Source: Cyanobacteria bacterium UBA7753
GTDB lineage: Bacteria; Cyanobacteriota; Vampirovibrionia; Gastranaerophilales; Gastranaerophilaceae
DNA: 16,014 nt
Direction of reading: 5' to 3'
Assembly (NCBI GenBank): GCA_002481545.1
Contig: DLEF01000012.1
Coordinates: 1-16,014, forward strand
How positions within the stretch are numbered: position 1 is the stretch's first letter; each line of letters opens with the position of its first letter. Below, in pieces: positions 7,268-13,653 of this stretch. The notes under the pieces were generated by a model, which saw only the letters and a list, made by a program, of their open reading frames with translations, did not search any database and was not told the DNA's origin. A program made the position numbers and the translations under genes.

Positions 7268-7381
7268 TCTTTTCTAAATTAAAGGGATTATTTTTAGGAT
7301 AAAAGACAAAATATTTTCAGAAAAATGACGTAAAAATATATACACATGTTTTCTGTTTTATAAATTTTAAAGAGGTTAATT

Positions 7382-7552
7382 ATGGCAAGAATTATTGATT
7401 CATCAACCGGCACAAGACGCACAATTAAATTATCAACCGACGATATTATCTCAATCGTTCAGGAATATCAAAGATTATCCAGAGGGCTAAAGCACCTTGA
7501 AGAAATTCGCGACATATTGGAAAATAATGTTTTATACCTCCCCGAAGGGTAG
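7382..7552 (+). CDS. Small orphan protein of 56 aa
   Basis: The reading frame from ATG 7382 to TAG 7550-7552 encodes 56 aa starting MARIIDSSTGTRRTIKLST and ending NNVLYLPEG. It has a good ribosome binding site (AGAGG, 7 nt before the ATG) and normal codon use for the window, and its composition is that of a real protein. Residues 20-50 (DDIISIVQEYQRL...HLEEIRDILENN) predict an amphipathic helical hairpin; the first 18 residues look like a basic beta-strand arm. This could be a small dimeric DNA-binding or adaptor protein. I recognise no family. It is divergent from higB and followed by a repeat cluster. Confidence 0.65.
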   Translation: MARIIDSSTGTRRTIKLSTDDIISIVQEYQRLSRGLKHLEEIRDILENNVLYLPEG

Positions 7553-7610
7553 GGGTAAATATATTTCCGCTCCGCGGAAGAAAACAGGTAAATGTAGGAC
7601 AGGAAAAATT

Positions 7611-7632
7611 GTAGGGTGCGATGTTTCGCACC
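7611..7632 (+). repeat. GTAGGGTGCG hairpin repeat, copy 1
   Basis: GTAGGGTGCG (7611-7620), a 6-nt spacer and CGCACC (7627-7632) form a 7-bp stem (GGTGCGA with TCGCACC). A second copy in the opposite orientation is at 15934-15957. Short palindromes with this GTAGGGTGCG...CGCACC outline are very common between genes in Cyanobacteria and some other phyla. Confidence 0.75.
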
Positions 7633-7644
7633 GTTTGTTTCTTT

Positions 7645-7707
7645 AGATCCTTCGCTATTTTGGCAACAATTTACTCATTATTTAACGGTATATTGCTCAG
7701 GACGACA
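7645..7707 (-). repeat. TGTCATCCTGAGC-type intergenic repeat, inverted copy
   Basis: On the minus strand this reads TGTCGTCCTGAGC (7707-7695), about 40 nt of variable sequence, then GCGAAGGATCT (7655-7645). The two ends match those of the copy at 7749-7792, which lies in the opposite orientation. The element type is widely scattered in bacterial genomes, and its function is unknown. Confidence 0.6.
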
Positions 7708-7748
7708 ATTAACGTGCGATTTCTAAGATTTGAGAACCCTTGCGTTAC

Positions 7749-7792
7749 TGTCATTCTGAGCACATGCGACAAAGGCAAGTGCGAAGAATCTG
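7749..7792 (+). repeat. TGTCATTCTGAGC-type intergenic repeat
   Basis: TGTCATTCTGAGC (7749-7761) and GCGAAGAATCTG (7781-7792) flank a 19-nt variable centre. The ends can pair partly (ATTCT with AGAAT). It is the same class as 7645-7707 and probably related to 8933-8961. Confidence 0.65.
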
Positions 7793-7803
7793 TTTCCCTC
7801 CCT

Positions 7804-7836
7804 CGCATCTGTAACTGCTTTATTACAACAGATGCG
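7804..7836. repeat. 9-bp hairpin in the repeat cluster
   Basis: CGCATCTGT (7804-7812) pairs with ACAGATGCG (7828-7836) around a 15-nt loop. No T tract follows, so it is not a classical terminator. Confidence 0.5.
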
Positions 7837-7863
7837 GTTTCACCCGAAGGCGGGGACAAGACT

Positions 7864-7881
7864 TCCGCTCCGCGGAGCGGA
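7864..7881. repeat. 18-bp GC-rich palindrome
   Basis: TCCGCTCCGCGGAGCGGA is a perfect palindrome. Its first half (TTCCGCTCCGCGGA) also occurs at 7565-7578, so this is a repeated motif and not a chance symmetry. It is strikingly GC-rich for this genome. Confidence 0.65.
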
Positions 7882-7883
7882 CT

Positions 7884-7915
7884 CTTAGTGCCTTAGTGCC
7901 CTAGTATCTTAGTGC
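7884..7915 (+). repeat. Tandem 8-bp repeat, four units
   Basis: Four adjoining 8-base units: CTTAGTGC, CTTAGTGC, CCTAGTAT, CTTAGTGC. The third unit has drifted. Such arrays can gain or lose units by replication slippage; this one is about 50 bases upstream of the marR promoter. Confidence 0.75.
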
Positions 7916-7965
7916 CTTTATCTCTTACTAATTATGCATTACGCATTACTAATAAAATTTCTCAC

Positions 7966-7994
7966 TTGACAAAAGTTAGATGTCTAACTATAAT
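7966..7994 (+). promoter_or_regulatory. Consensus promoter of the marR-cupin unit
   Basis: TTGACA (7966-7971), exactly 17 bases, TATAAT (7989-7994): both boxes are perfect sigma-70 consensus. The expected transcription start is position 8001, which is the A of an in-frame ATG, so the messenger is probably leaderless. A perfect inverted repeat fills the spacer. Confidence 0.85.
7974..7989. promoter_or_regulatory. MarR operator inside the marR promoter
   Basis: AGTTAGATGTCTAACT has perfect 7-base arms (7974-7980 and 7983-7989) around TG. It lies between the -35 and -10 boxes, where a bound repressor would block RNA polymerase. TTAG...CTAA palindromes of this size are typical MarR-family sites. 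A degenerate copy precedes the next gene at 8429-8444. Confidence 0.75.
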
Positions 7995-8000
7995 AATCGC

Positions 8001-8411
8001 ATGAAAGAAATGTTATATTTAATATCAAAAATATCTGAGAAGGGTAACCATTATATCACGGACGAACTCAAGAAGAATGGGGCAACGGGACTTGAACCGA
8101 GCCACGGGGATATTCTTATGGCATTGTATGTGAACGGCAAAATGCTCATGAAAGATATTGCAGCCAAAATCCACAGAACAAAACCGACCGTCACCGTGCT
8201 TGTTGATAAACTGGAAAAATTAGGTTACGTAAAACGAGAAGCCTGCGCCGAAGACAGCCGACGAGTTTATATAGTATTAACAAAAAAAGGCGAAGAATTT
8301 AAAACTATTTTTGAAAGAATTTCGGAAGGGTTGAACGAAATGTTATACAAGAGCCTGACGGACGAAGAAGCATCAGAAATAGAGCGATTATTGAAAAAAG
8401 TATTGGAATAA
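8001..8411 (+). CDS. MarR-family transcriptional regulator
   Basis: This encodes 136 aa from ATG 8001, a small winged-helix repressor of the MarR family. The DNA-binding domain runs from about residue 48 to 97: MKDIAAKIHRTKPTVTVLVDKL is the helix-turn-helix and DSRRVYIVLTKKG the wing. The flanking helices would form the dimer. An ATG at 7980 in the same frame would add 7 aa but lies inside the promoter and operator and has no ribosome binding site, so I reject it. One Cys (in KREACAED) is near the wing; the N-terminal redox Cys of OhrR is absent, so the inducer is unknown. Predicted to repress itself and the cupin gene that follows 53 nt later. Confidence 0.9.
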   Translation: MKEMLYLISKISEKGNHYITDELKKNGATGLEPSHGDILMALYVNGKMLMKDIAAKIHRTKPTVTVLVDKLEKLGYVKREACAEDSRRVYIVLTKKGEEFKTIFERISEGLNEMLYKSLTDEEASEIERLLKKVLE

Positions 8412-8428
8412 AAAATTTTTACATTATT

Positions 8429-8444
8429 AGTTAGATATCGAACA
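8429..8444. promoter_or_regulatory. Second, imperfect MarR operator before the cupin gene
   Basis: AGTTAGATATCGAACA matches the site at 7974-7989 in the whole left arm (AGTTAGAT) and in most of the right arm. It lies 21 bases before the cupin start, just upstream of the ribosome binding site. It supports control of the cupin gene by the neighbouring MarR protein, either at a promoter of its own or as a roadblock. Confidence 0.6.
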
Positions 8445-8464
8445 AATCAAAAGGAGAAAATAAA

Positions 8465-8839
8465 ATGGCTAATTTTAAAAATACTGAAATAGGAAAATTA
8501 TCGGAAATAGGTACAAAATATGAAAACGGAAAAGCTTTCTTGCACGATATATTGGGGCTCACAAGCTGTGAAATATCCGTAAACGAAATGCCAAAGGGAG
8601 TAAAACTTCCGTTCAGCCACAAACATAAACAAAACGAAGAAGTCTATATCTTCATCAAAGGAAACGGCACAATGACCATTGACGGTGAAACCTTTGACGT
8701 AAAAGAAGGCAGTTGTGTAAAAGTTCTGCCGGAAGCCGCAAGAACTATGGAAGCTAAAGAAGATATGCAATATATCTGCGTACAGGCAAAAGCAGGCTCA
8801 TTAGAACAGTTTGCGATGTCTGATGGTGAATTATGCTAG
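8465..8839 (+). CDS. Single-domain cupin protein
   Basis: This 124-aa protein folds as one cupin barrel. The first cupin motif is clear: H52-K-H54 and Glu58/Glu59, then IFIKGNG (62-68). The second motif (GSCVKVLPEAARTM) has the glycine and proline but an Arg-Thr where the metal-binding His is usual, so the metal site may be incomplete or different. Substrate and reaction cannot be told. AAGGAG at 8451-8456 is a strong ribosome binding site 8 nt before the ATG. It is probably co-transcribed with the MarR regulator, as with small stress-response or detoxification cupins controlled by MarR proteins. Confidence 0.87.
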   Translation: MANFKNTEIGKLSEIGTKYENGKAFLHDILGLTSCEISVNEMPKGVKLPFSHKHKQNEEVYIFIKGNGTMTIDGETFDVKEGSCVKVLPEAARTMEAKEDMQYICVQAKAGSLEQFAMSDGELC

Positions 8840-8865
8840 TCAAATTTTAAATTTTTCCCAAACAC

Positions 8866-8899
8866 AAAATCCCTGCGGAAAATTCTCGCAGGGATTTTT
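8866..8899 (+). terminator. Terminator after the cupin gene
   Basis: AAAATCCCTGCG (8866-8877) pairs perfectly with CGCAGGGATTTT (8887-8898) around a 9-nt loop and continues into T residues. The A-rich left arm gives TTTT on the other strand too, so it may also stop the convergent sugar kinase transcript. Confidence 0.88.
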
Positions 8900-8932
8900 A
8901 TATTATTTGTTTTACTGGTTGCTCAAAATGTT

Positions 8933-8961
8933 GCAGATGCTGAAATAAATTCAGCATGACA
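8933..8961 (-). repeat. Hairpin repeat related to the TGTCATCCTGAGC class
   Basis: ATGCTGAA (8937-8944) and TTCAGCAT (8950-8957) form an 8-bp stem with a 5-nt loop. On the minus strand the element begins TGTCATGCTGAA, close to the TGTCATTCTGAGC end at 7749. Such GATGCTGAA...TTCAGCATGAC hairpins recur between genes in many bacteria. It lies 14 bases after the stop of the sugar kinase gene. Confidence 0.6.
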
Positions 8962-8974
8962 CATTGAATTATAA

Positions 8975-10039
8975 CTATACTGCAGCCAACTCGCCTTCTT
9001 CAACGATTTCAACTTTGAAATCAGGCGCACCGTTTGCGATTTTTTCGAGTTCGTCGAACTTCAAGAACCCTTCTTGAGCTCCAAAGTGTTTACAAACGGA
9101 TGCGGAATTTATACTACCGAATCTCAAAGCCTTGTCTATGTCTTTGTATTTGTCATAAACCGCGCAGAAGGTAGAAGAGAAAGCATCCCCTGCTCCTAAT
9201 GTTGAAACAACGGTTGCAGGATAGATAGGACATACATAAATATGTTCCCCGTCGTAGCAGTATGAACCGTGCTTACCGTCGGTGATGATAATGATTGCGC
9301 TGCTGCCCTGTCTCAATGTCTTTAACATATTGATAATATCCGGATGAATTTTATATTTTGAGAATTTTGTATCTCTTGTATCCGGTCTCACTTCAATTTT
9401 TGTAACTAAAGATGCCTCTTCTTTGTTCATGGTTACGATTTGAGCGGATTTAAGAATTTTACTGAAATATTTTCCGCCTTTTTTCAATGCCGTTGTACCT
9501 GCGTTTATTGCAAGGTTGATGTGATTTTCATTACAGAATGATGCCAACAAGTCTAATATCTGGTTACTAACCCCTGATAAAGGTGAAACATACAACCAAC
9601 GAGTATTTTTGATAGCGTCCCAGTTTACTTCTTTTTCATGGACGTGAGCATTTGCGCCTCTGTGTGCCAAAACTGTTCTGTCCCCTTGGAAGGATACCAA
9701 TATTATTGAAAATCCCGTCAAATACTTTGACGAGTTAATAACGTTTGATGTATCAATCCCGACTTTTTCAAGTTTTCTTCTTACAACTGCGTTCTCCTCA
9801 TCACAGCCCAGTTTAATAATGGTGGAAGTTTTGCAGCCGAGGTTTGCAAAGTTTGATGCCGTGTTAACGGCGCCACCGCCTAAGTTTCTTGAAAAATCAG
9901 CGATTTCTGTTTTTGCCCCGTATGGGAATGCCATAAAATCACTTTTTCTTAATACCGATGAAACCGATACTACACTTGCCGCATCGGATTGTATAAATAC
10001 GTCCTGTGTTGCAGAACCGATTGTTATAAAATCATACAT
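8975..10039 (-). CDS. PfkB-family carbohydrate kinase
   Basis: This 354-aa protein belongs to the ribokinase/PfkB family, cytoplasmic enzymes that phosphorylate sugars or nucleosides with ATP. The N-terminal substrate motif is RNLGGGAVNTASNFANLG (51-68), and the ATP/anion-hole motif is STLGAGDAF (279-287) with the catalytic base Asp285. The usual first residue of that motif (Asp or Asn) is Ser here, a mild change. ITDGKHGSY fits the family strand before the ATP site. The specific sugar cannot be assigned, and no sugar transporter or second pathway enzyme is adjacent. The last 20 residues are acidic. AGGGAG (10053-10048, minus) lies 8 nt before the ATG. A TATAAT at 10076-10071 on the minus strand may be the -10 box. 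Confidence 0.9.
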   Translation of the reverse strand: MYDFITIGSATQDVFIQSDAASVVSVSSVLRKSDFMAFPYGAKTEIADFSRNLGGGAVNTASNFANLGCKTSTIIKLGCDEENAVVRRKLEKVGIDTSNVINSSKYLTGFSIILVSFQGDRTVLAHRGANAHVHEKEVNWDAIKNTRWLYVSPLSGVSNQILDLLASFCNENHINLAINAGTTALKKGGKYFSKILKSAQIVTMNKEEASLVTKIEVRPDTRDTKFSKYKIHPDIINMLKTLRQGSSAIIIITDGKHGSYCYDGEHIYVCPIYPATVVSTLGAGDAFSSTFCAVYDKYKDIDKALRFGSINSASVCKHFGAQEGFLKFDELEKIANGAPDFKVEIVEEGELAAV

Positions 10040-10124
10040 TCTTAAATCTCCCTGATTCCTTATTACGTTAATTATATTCTAACATAATAATTATTTTCGA
10101 TAAAAATATTTTTTCATATTTCGG

Positions 10125-10152
10125 TTGATATGTCAAACTATTGACATATCAA
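10125..10152. promoter_or_regulatory. 12-bp inverted repeat in the divergent kinase/LicD region
   Basis: TTGATATGTCAA (10125-10136), 4 nt, TTGACATATCAA (10141-10152): perfect 12-base arms. The right arm contains TTGACA (10141-10146), followed after 17 bases by TAACAT (10164-10169), a possible promoter for the LicD gene; the left arm gives TTGACA on the other strand. So the repeat may be an operator covering -35 boxes. No T tract fits a terminator. Confidence 0.55.
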
Positions 10153-10274
10153 TTGTTAACTGCTAACATTATTATATATGTAAAAATTGTATACAAAACA
10201 TATTGAAATTAAAAATTCAATATATTACAATAACATGTAATTATTGGGATTAAGCAATTATAAAAGAGTCAAAA

Positions 10275-11198
10275 GTGAGTAAAATATTTTCAATAAAACG
10301 ACAAGGCATAAGATATAAAATAAATATGCTCGAGTTTAAGATAAGCATACTTAACCCCGCAAAAGTAAACAGCATATACCACGAATTAAAAAAGAAAAAA
10401 GTTCCTATTACGGAAGTGCCGAAGGCGAAAGGCATATTGAGAAATATGCAATTGGGAGCGGTTAAGCTTTTGAAAGAAATAGATTATATATGCAAGAAAA
10501 ACGGACTTGAATATCTTATAGTAAGAGGTTCAGTCCTTGGGGCCTACAGGCACCAAGGATTCATCCCATGGGATGACGATTTAGACATCTGCCTTTGGCG
10601 CAACGATTATGAAAAATTGTATAAAATTTTCAATAAAGAAACCAGAAATAAAGATTTATACATTGATTTTTCGGGTGATTCTTTAGGTAACCTGTTCTTA
10701 AAAGTACGTCATAAAAAAATACCTCAAATATTTATTGATATTTACCCGTATGATTTTTACGGGGATTTATCAAAGAAAGAAAAGAACGAATTGCACAAAC
10801 TGCGTATGATGATTAGGAAAAGAATAATCAAACACACCGAAGGAATTTCATACAAAAATAAGTATAAATTAATAAAATTTGAAATTTTAACGAACAGAAT
10901 AATACAACCTGATAACGAAAACAAAAAGATAATCGCAACGGGCTATGATTCGCAAAACCAAAGATACAAAAAGTTCAATACAGATACATGCATCTTGGAT
11001 TACGATATGATTTATCCTTTCAGAAAAATGAAATTTGAAGATATGGAAGTAAATGTTCCGAATAAAACGGAAGAATATTTAACCAACTTCTACGGTGATT
11101 TTATGCAATACCCTAAAAAAGTTGTCGGACATCATACGGACATAACTCTTATCCCGGAAGAAAATAAAAAAGCATTGGAAGAGTTTATTAATTCATAA
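10275..11198 (+). CDS. LicD-family phosphotransferase
   Basis: This 307-aa protein carries the LicD hallmark (residues 84-104): RGSVLGAYRHQGFIPWDDDLD with the three-Asp group D100-D101-D102 and D104. IDIYPYD (154-160) supplies another acid. A C-terminal YPFRKMKFEDMEVNVP...YLTNFYGDFM block is also typical. LicD proteins attach phosphocholine or a similar phospho-group to cell-surface glycans. The first 25 residues (IFSIKRQGIRYKINMLEFKISI) match the short leader common on glycan-modifying enzymes, which supports the GTG start at 10275 over ATG 10326, although no strong ribosome binding site is present. No other glycan gene is adjacent. The acceptor is unknown. Confidence 0.88.
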   Translation: MSKIFSIKRQGIRYKINMLEFKISILNPAKVNSIYHELKKKKVPITEVPKAKGILRNMQLGAVKLLKEIDYICKKNGLEYLIVRGSVLGAYRHQGFIPWDDDLDICLWRNDYEKLYKIFNKETRNKDLYIDFSGDSLGNLFLKVRHKKIPQIFIDIYPYDFYGDLSKKEKNELHKLRMMIRKRIIKHTEGISYKNKYKLIKFEILTNRIIQPDNENKKIIATGYDSQNQRYKKFNTDTCILDYDMIYPFRKMKFEDMEVNVPNKTEEYLTNFYGDFMQYPKKVVGHHTDITLIPEENKKALEEFINS

Positions 11199-11235
11199 TT
11201 TTTAGAAAGTTTTTCATTTTAAAAACACATAAACA

Positions 11236-11268
11236 AAAGGACATGCCTGCAATTCAGCCATGTCCTTT
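11236..11268. terminator. Bidirectional terminator between convergent genes
   Basis: AAAGGACATG (11236-11245) pairs with CATGTCCTTT (11259-11268), and the loop contains a further CTG/CAG pairing. On the minus strand a T-rich run follows, so it most likely ends the transcript of the linker protein; it may also stop the LicD transcript. Confidence 0.65.
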
Positions 11269-11336
11269 GTTATAAATTTTATCTTAATTTTTAATCCTTA
11301 ATAGGTATATTTTAAACATTTACCCCTGTTTACCTT

Positions 11337-12320
11337 TTATTTATCCTTTTCAGTGAGTTTTGCAACGGCTTTGTTGAAGAAATCATCAGCGGTTGTATTA
11401 CCCGCGTAGGTTTCACTCTTCAAAGCAGTTTCTTTCAGGTTGTTCAATCTTGTTGCAGATTCTTTGAGAGGCATTTTCTTGTATGCATCAAAAAGAACTT
11501 TATCGTTCAAAATATTTTCCGTAAACTTATCAACCCCGAATCTTTTCTTGTCATCACCATTGATGAACGCTTTTACATGAGTTTGTTCAAGCAAATCCGC
11601 TGCCTGATGATATCTGTTTGCGCCTCTTGTTTTGTCGGACATAAAGTCGGTTGCGACTTTGTTCAGTGTCGGAATATCAATAAATCCGTTATGATTATTT
11701 TCGCCGATAATTCTGTTTGTATCAGCTTGATCGGCTTTTCTTATAGTTTCTAACTTAGCATTTACTTTTTTATCTGCCAAGTTTATTCCTTTCAACGGAT
11801 TAGCCGTTTCTTTTTTGACTTCTGCAGGTTTCTTTTCTTCTTTAGCAACCGCTTTAGTTTCTTGAGGAGCCTCTTCTTTTACAATAGGGGCAGTTTCCTT
11901 CGGAGCCTCTGCAGGTTTATCTGCAACAGGTGTTGCGGGAGCCTTAGCTTCTGCAGTTTTAACCTCAGTTGCCGCAGGTTCGGTTACCTTTTCTGCTGTT
12001 TTCACCTCTGCTGTTACGGGTGCAGTTTCTTTCTTAACCGTATCAGCTACTTTTTCGACGGTATTTTTTACTTCTTGTTCTTTGTGTTCAGGTTTTGTCT
12101 CCTTTACCCCCTTGCCTAAAATTGAAGATATTTTGTTTCTGAAGGCATATGCGCTTACTGCAACAATTGCAGCACCCGCGATATAAGGTAATGCTTTTTT
12201 CATTTTTGATTTCTCCTTCGGTGCCGTTGTATTAGGTTGTACGGCAGTATTATTTGCACTTGGTTTTACTGTATTGTTTGCAGAAAAATTTGTTCTTACA
12301 GATATCGGTTGAACATTCAT
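11337..12320 (-). CDS. Single-pass membrane protein with Pro/Ala/Lys/Glu-rich linker
   Basis: This encodes 327 aa from ATG 12320 and belongs to no family I recognise. An N-terminal segment with VRTNFSANN (8-16) is followed by a basic stretch (KEKSKMKK), one membrane helix at 43-60 (ALPYIAGAAIVAVSAYAF), a roughly 105-residue linker rich in Lys, Glu, Ala and Pro (71-175, with EVKTAE repeated), and a helical C-terminal domain (176-327). The plan suggests a membrane anchor holding a domain away from the membrane, as in TonB- or LysM-type proteins, but no such domain is seen. A GTG at 12326 is in frame, but AGGAG (12334-12330) is 9 nt from ATG 12320 and only 3 nt from the GTG, so the ATG is chosen. 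It may belong to the ATPase operon (82-nt gap) or have its own promoter. Confidence 0.75.
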   Translation of the reverse strand: MNVQPISVRTNFSANNTVKPSANNTAVQPNTTAPKEKSKMKKALPYIAGAAIVAVSAYAFRNKISSILGKGVKETKPEHKEQEVKNTVEKVADTVKKETAPVTAEVKTAEKVTEPAATEVKTAEAKAPATPVADKPAEAPKETAPIVKEEAPQETKAVAKEEKKPAEVKKETANPLKGINLADKKVNAKLETIRKADQADTNRIIGENNHNGFIDIPTLNKVATDFMSDKTRGANRYHQAADLLEQTHVKAFINGDDKKRFGVDKFTENILNDKVLFDAYKKMPLKESATRLNNLKETALKSETYAGNTTADDFFNKAVAKLTEKDK

Positions 12321-12402
12321 AAACACTTACTCCTTTTCTTTTTTCTTAATATATAATATAACTTTTTCCTTTTTGTTTCACGAAGTTAATATATATTTAA
12401 TA

Positions 12403-13653
12403 TTACACTAAATTTTCATGAGCCTTGGTAAATATTGTCATAAACTCAACCCCTTCCGGATTATCCTCCTTTATGAATTTATTTATGGCATTATCCCTTG
12501 CCTCACGATATACGTTATCGGAGAGAGAAAATTCCCAATCCAATTTTTTGTCATGATTTTTGTTCGCAATAAACAACAAATCATTTATTACCGACAACGG
12601 AGTCTCTTTTACATTCTCCGGATTTCTGACTCTTGCCTTTGCATCCTCTATATCCGCTGTTTGGTTACTTTTTACGCCAGAAAAATCAAAGTTTTTAACT
12701 CGGTGCGGTTGGAGCGCGATATAATCCAATTCCTCGGGATTATTAGTCGAGAACATCAACGTTGTATGATAATCATCCGCTGTCGCACTCATAAAATCTT
12801 TCATTGCCTCAATTGTTGCCCTATCAACTTTTTTAGGGTTTATATAATCTTCCATATTTTTTGCGTGGATTAAATTCCAATCCCCCGTTTTTTGATAATC
12901 GTCCTCCGCCTTTTCCAAAACATCGAGTAAATCGTCCTTGTTTAAATCAACCGTTTTTACATTAGCGTTAGCGTTTTCTTTTGTCCAATTGATAAGATTA
13001 TCATTAACAGCCTTATCCTTACTGTAGAACATTACATTGTTAGGCATAGCCGTCGGACGCCCTTCACGTTTGCGTTGTATAAGGTCAAGCAACTTTGGTT
13101 TAATAACCGTTTCTTTCGCAGTATTCAGTCCTTTTTGATATTGCAACGCTCTCGTTGTAGCGAGTTCTGTCTTTTTAATCTCTGCAGCATCCTCTTTGAA
13201 TTTCAGGTTTTTTACATCATTAACGATTTTATTCATTTTTAGGACTGCATTTTTTGCAATCTGTTTGTCATTAGCTTTTCTGAGTTGGAAATAAATCTCC
13301 CCAAGCCCTAATGTAACGATATCAACATTTACTCTGTCTATTTTCTTCCCGATTTTATCGCTGGAAGGTCCGATAATAGCAGAATGCGAATTTTTCTGAC
13401 GTTCATAAACTCTTTTATACATAGCCTCTTTCCAAGTTTCATTCTTATCGGCGACATATCTTTTTGCCATACGAACATCATGGATTGAATATTCACCCGA
13501 AGGGAGCTTTATCCCTTTGAAATTAGGAGACATTTGGAATGTATCCGCCTTCGTTTGTCTTTGGTTGTAAGTCAAACTCATATTATTATTTTGAACTCTT
13601 TTTATCGGAGCATTCTGTATAAATTGACTATTTTTGATGTTGTTGATTTTCAT
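12403..13653 (-). CDS. Degenerate AAA+ (pseudo-ATPase) protein 2
   Basis: This 416-aa protein has no family I recognise by name. Residues 206-319 align with the AAA+ core of the ATPase two genes upstream. NVMFYSKDK stands where the ATPase has SVLFFGPTGNGKST, WNLIHAKNMEDYI where it has TILYVDEIGKMTD, and KDFMSATADDYHTTLMFSTNNP where it has GEFLNTCSEKYHCTVFGATNYP. The Walker A Gly-Lys-Ser and Walker B Asp-Glu are absent, so ATP hydrolysis is not expected. The N-terminal 200 residues are helical and include SPNFKGIKLPSG (42-52), the Phe-centred motif seen in the neighbours. The C-terminal 90 residues are helical. GGGAG (minus strand, at 13666-13662) lies 8 nt before the ATG. Its start overlaps the previous gene by 26 nt. 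Confidence 0.8.
   Translation of the reverse strand: MKINNIKNSQFIQNAPIKRVQNNNMSLTYNQRQTKADTFQMSPNFKGIKLPSGEYSIHDVRMAKRYVADKNETWKEAMYKRVYERQKNSHSAIIGPSSDKIGKKIDRVNVDIVTLGLGEIYFQLRKANDKQIAKNAVLKMNKIVNDVKNLKFKEDAAEIKKTELATTRALQYQKGLNTAKETVIKPKLLDLIQRKREGRPTAMPNNVMFYSKDKAVNDNLINWTKENANANVKTVDLNKDDLLDVLEKAEDDYQKTGDWNLIHAKNMEDYINPKKVDRATIEAMKDFMSATADDYHTTLMFSTNNPEELDYIALQPHRVKNFDFSGVKSNQTADIEDAKARVRNPENVKETPLSVINDLLFIANKNHDKKLDWEFSLSDNVYREARDNAINKFIKEDNPEGVEFMTIFTKAHENLV

Larger units (their letters stand above)
7553..7965. repeat. Intergenic repeat cluster (region-level entry)
   Basis: This stretch of about 410 bases has no supported gene. It is packed with short repeats and hairpins listed separately: TTCCGC/GCGGAA near 7565-7579, a GGTGCG hairpin, two copies of a TGTCATYCTGAGC-type element in opposite orientation, a 9-bp hairpin, an 18-bp palindrome and an 8-bp tandem array. 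The open frames through it on both strands are by-products of the repeats. It separates the toxin-antitoxin region from the marR-cupin unit. Confidence 0.7.

Noticed and set aside
7621..7896. 91-aa frame on the plus strand, with 61- and 62-aa frames on the minus strand nearby
   Set aside because: All run through the repeat cluster; their codons are explained by hairpins and repeat copies, and none has a ribosome binding site.
7884..7915. CRISPR array
   Set aside because: The units are only 8 bases long with no spacers; this is a simple tandem repeat.
10125..10152. Rho-independent terminator
   Set aside because: The stem is AT-rich, no T tract follows on either strand, and it lies upstream of both flanking genes.
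12418..12873. 151-aa open frame antisense to pseudo-ATPase 2
   Set aside because: Antisense shadow of a gene supported by paralogy with its neighbour; similar Cys/Ile-rich shadow at 13865-14071 arises from the same duplicated block.
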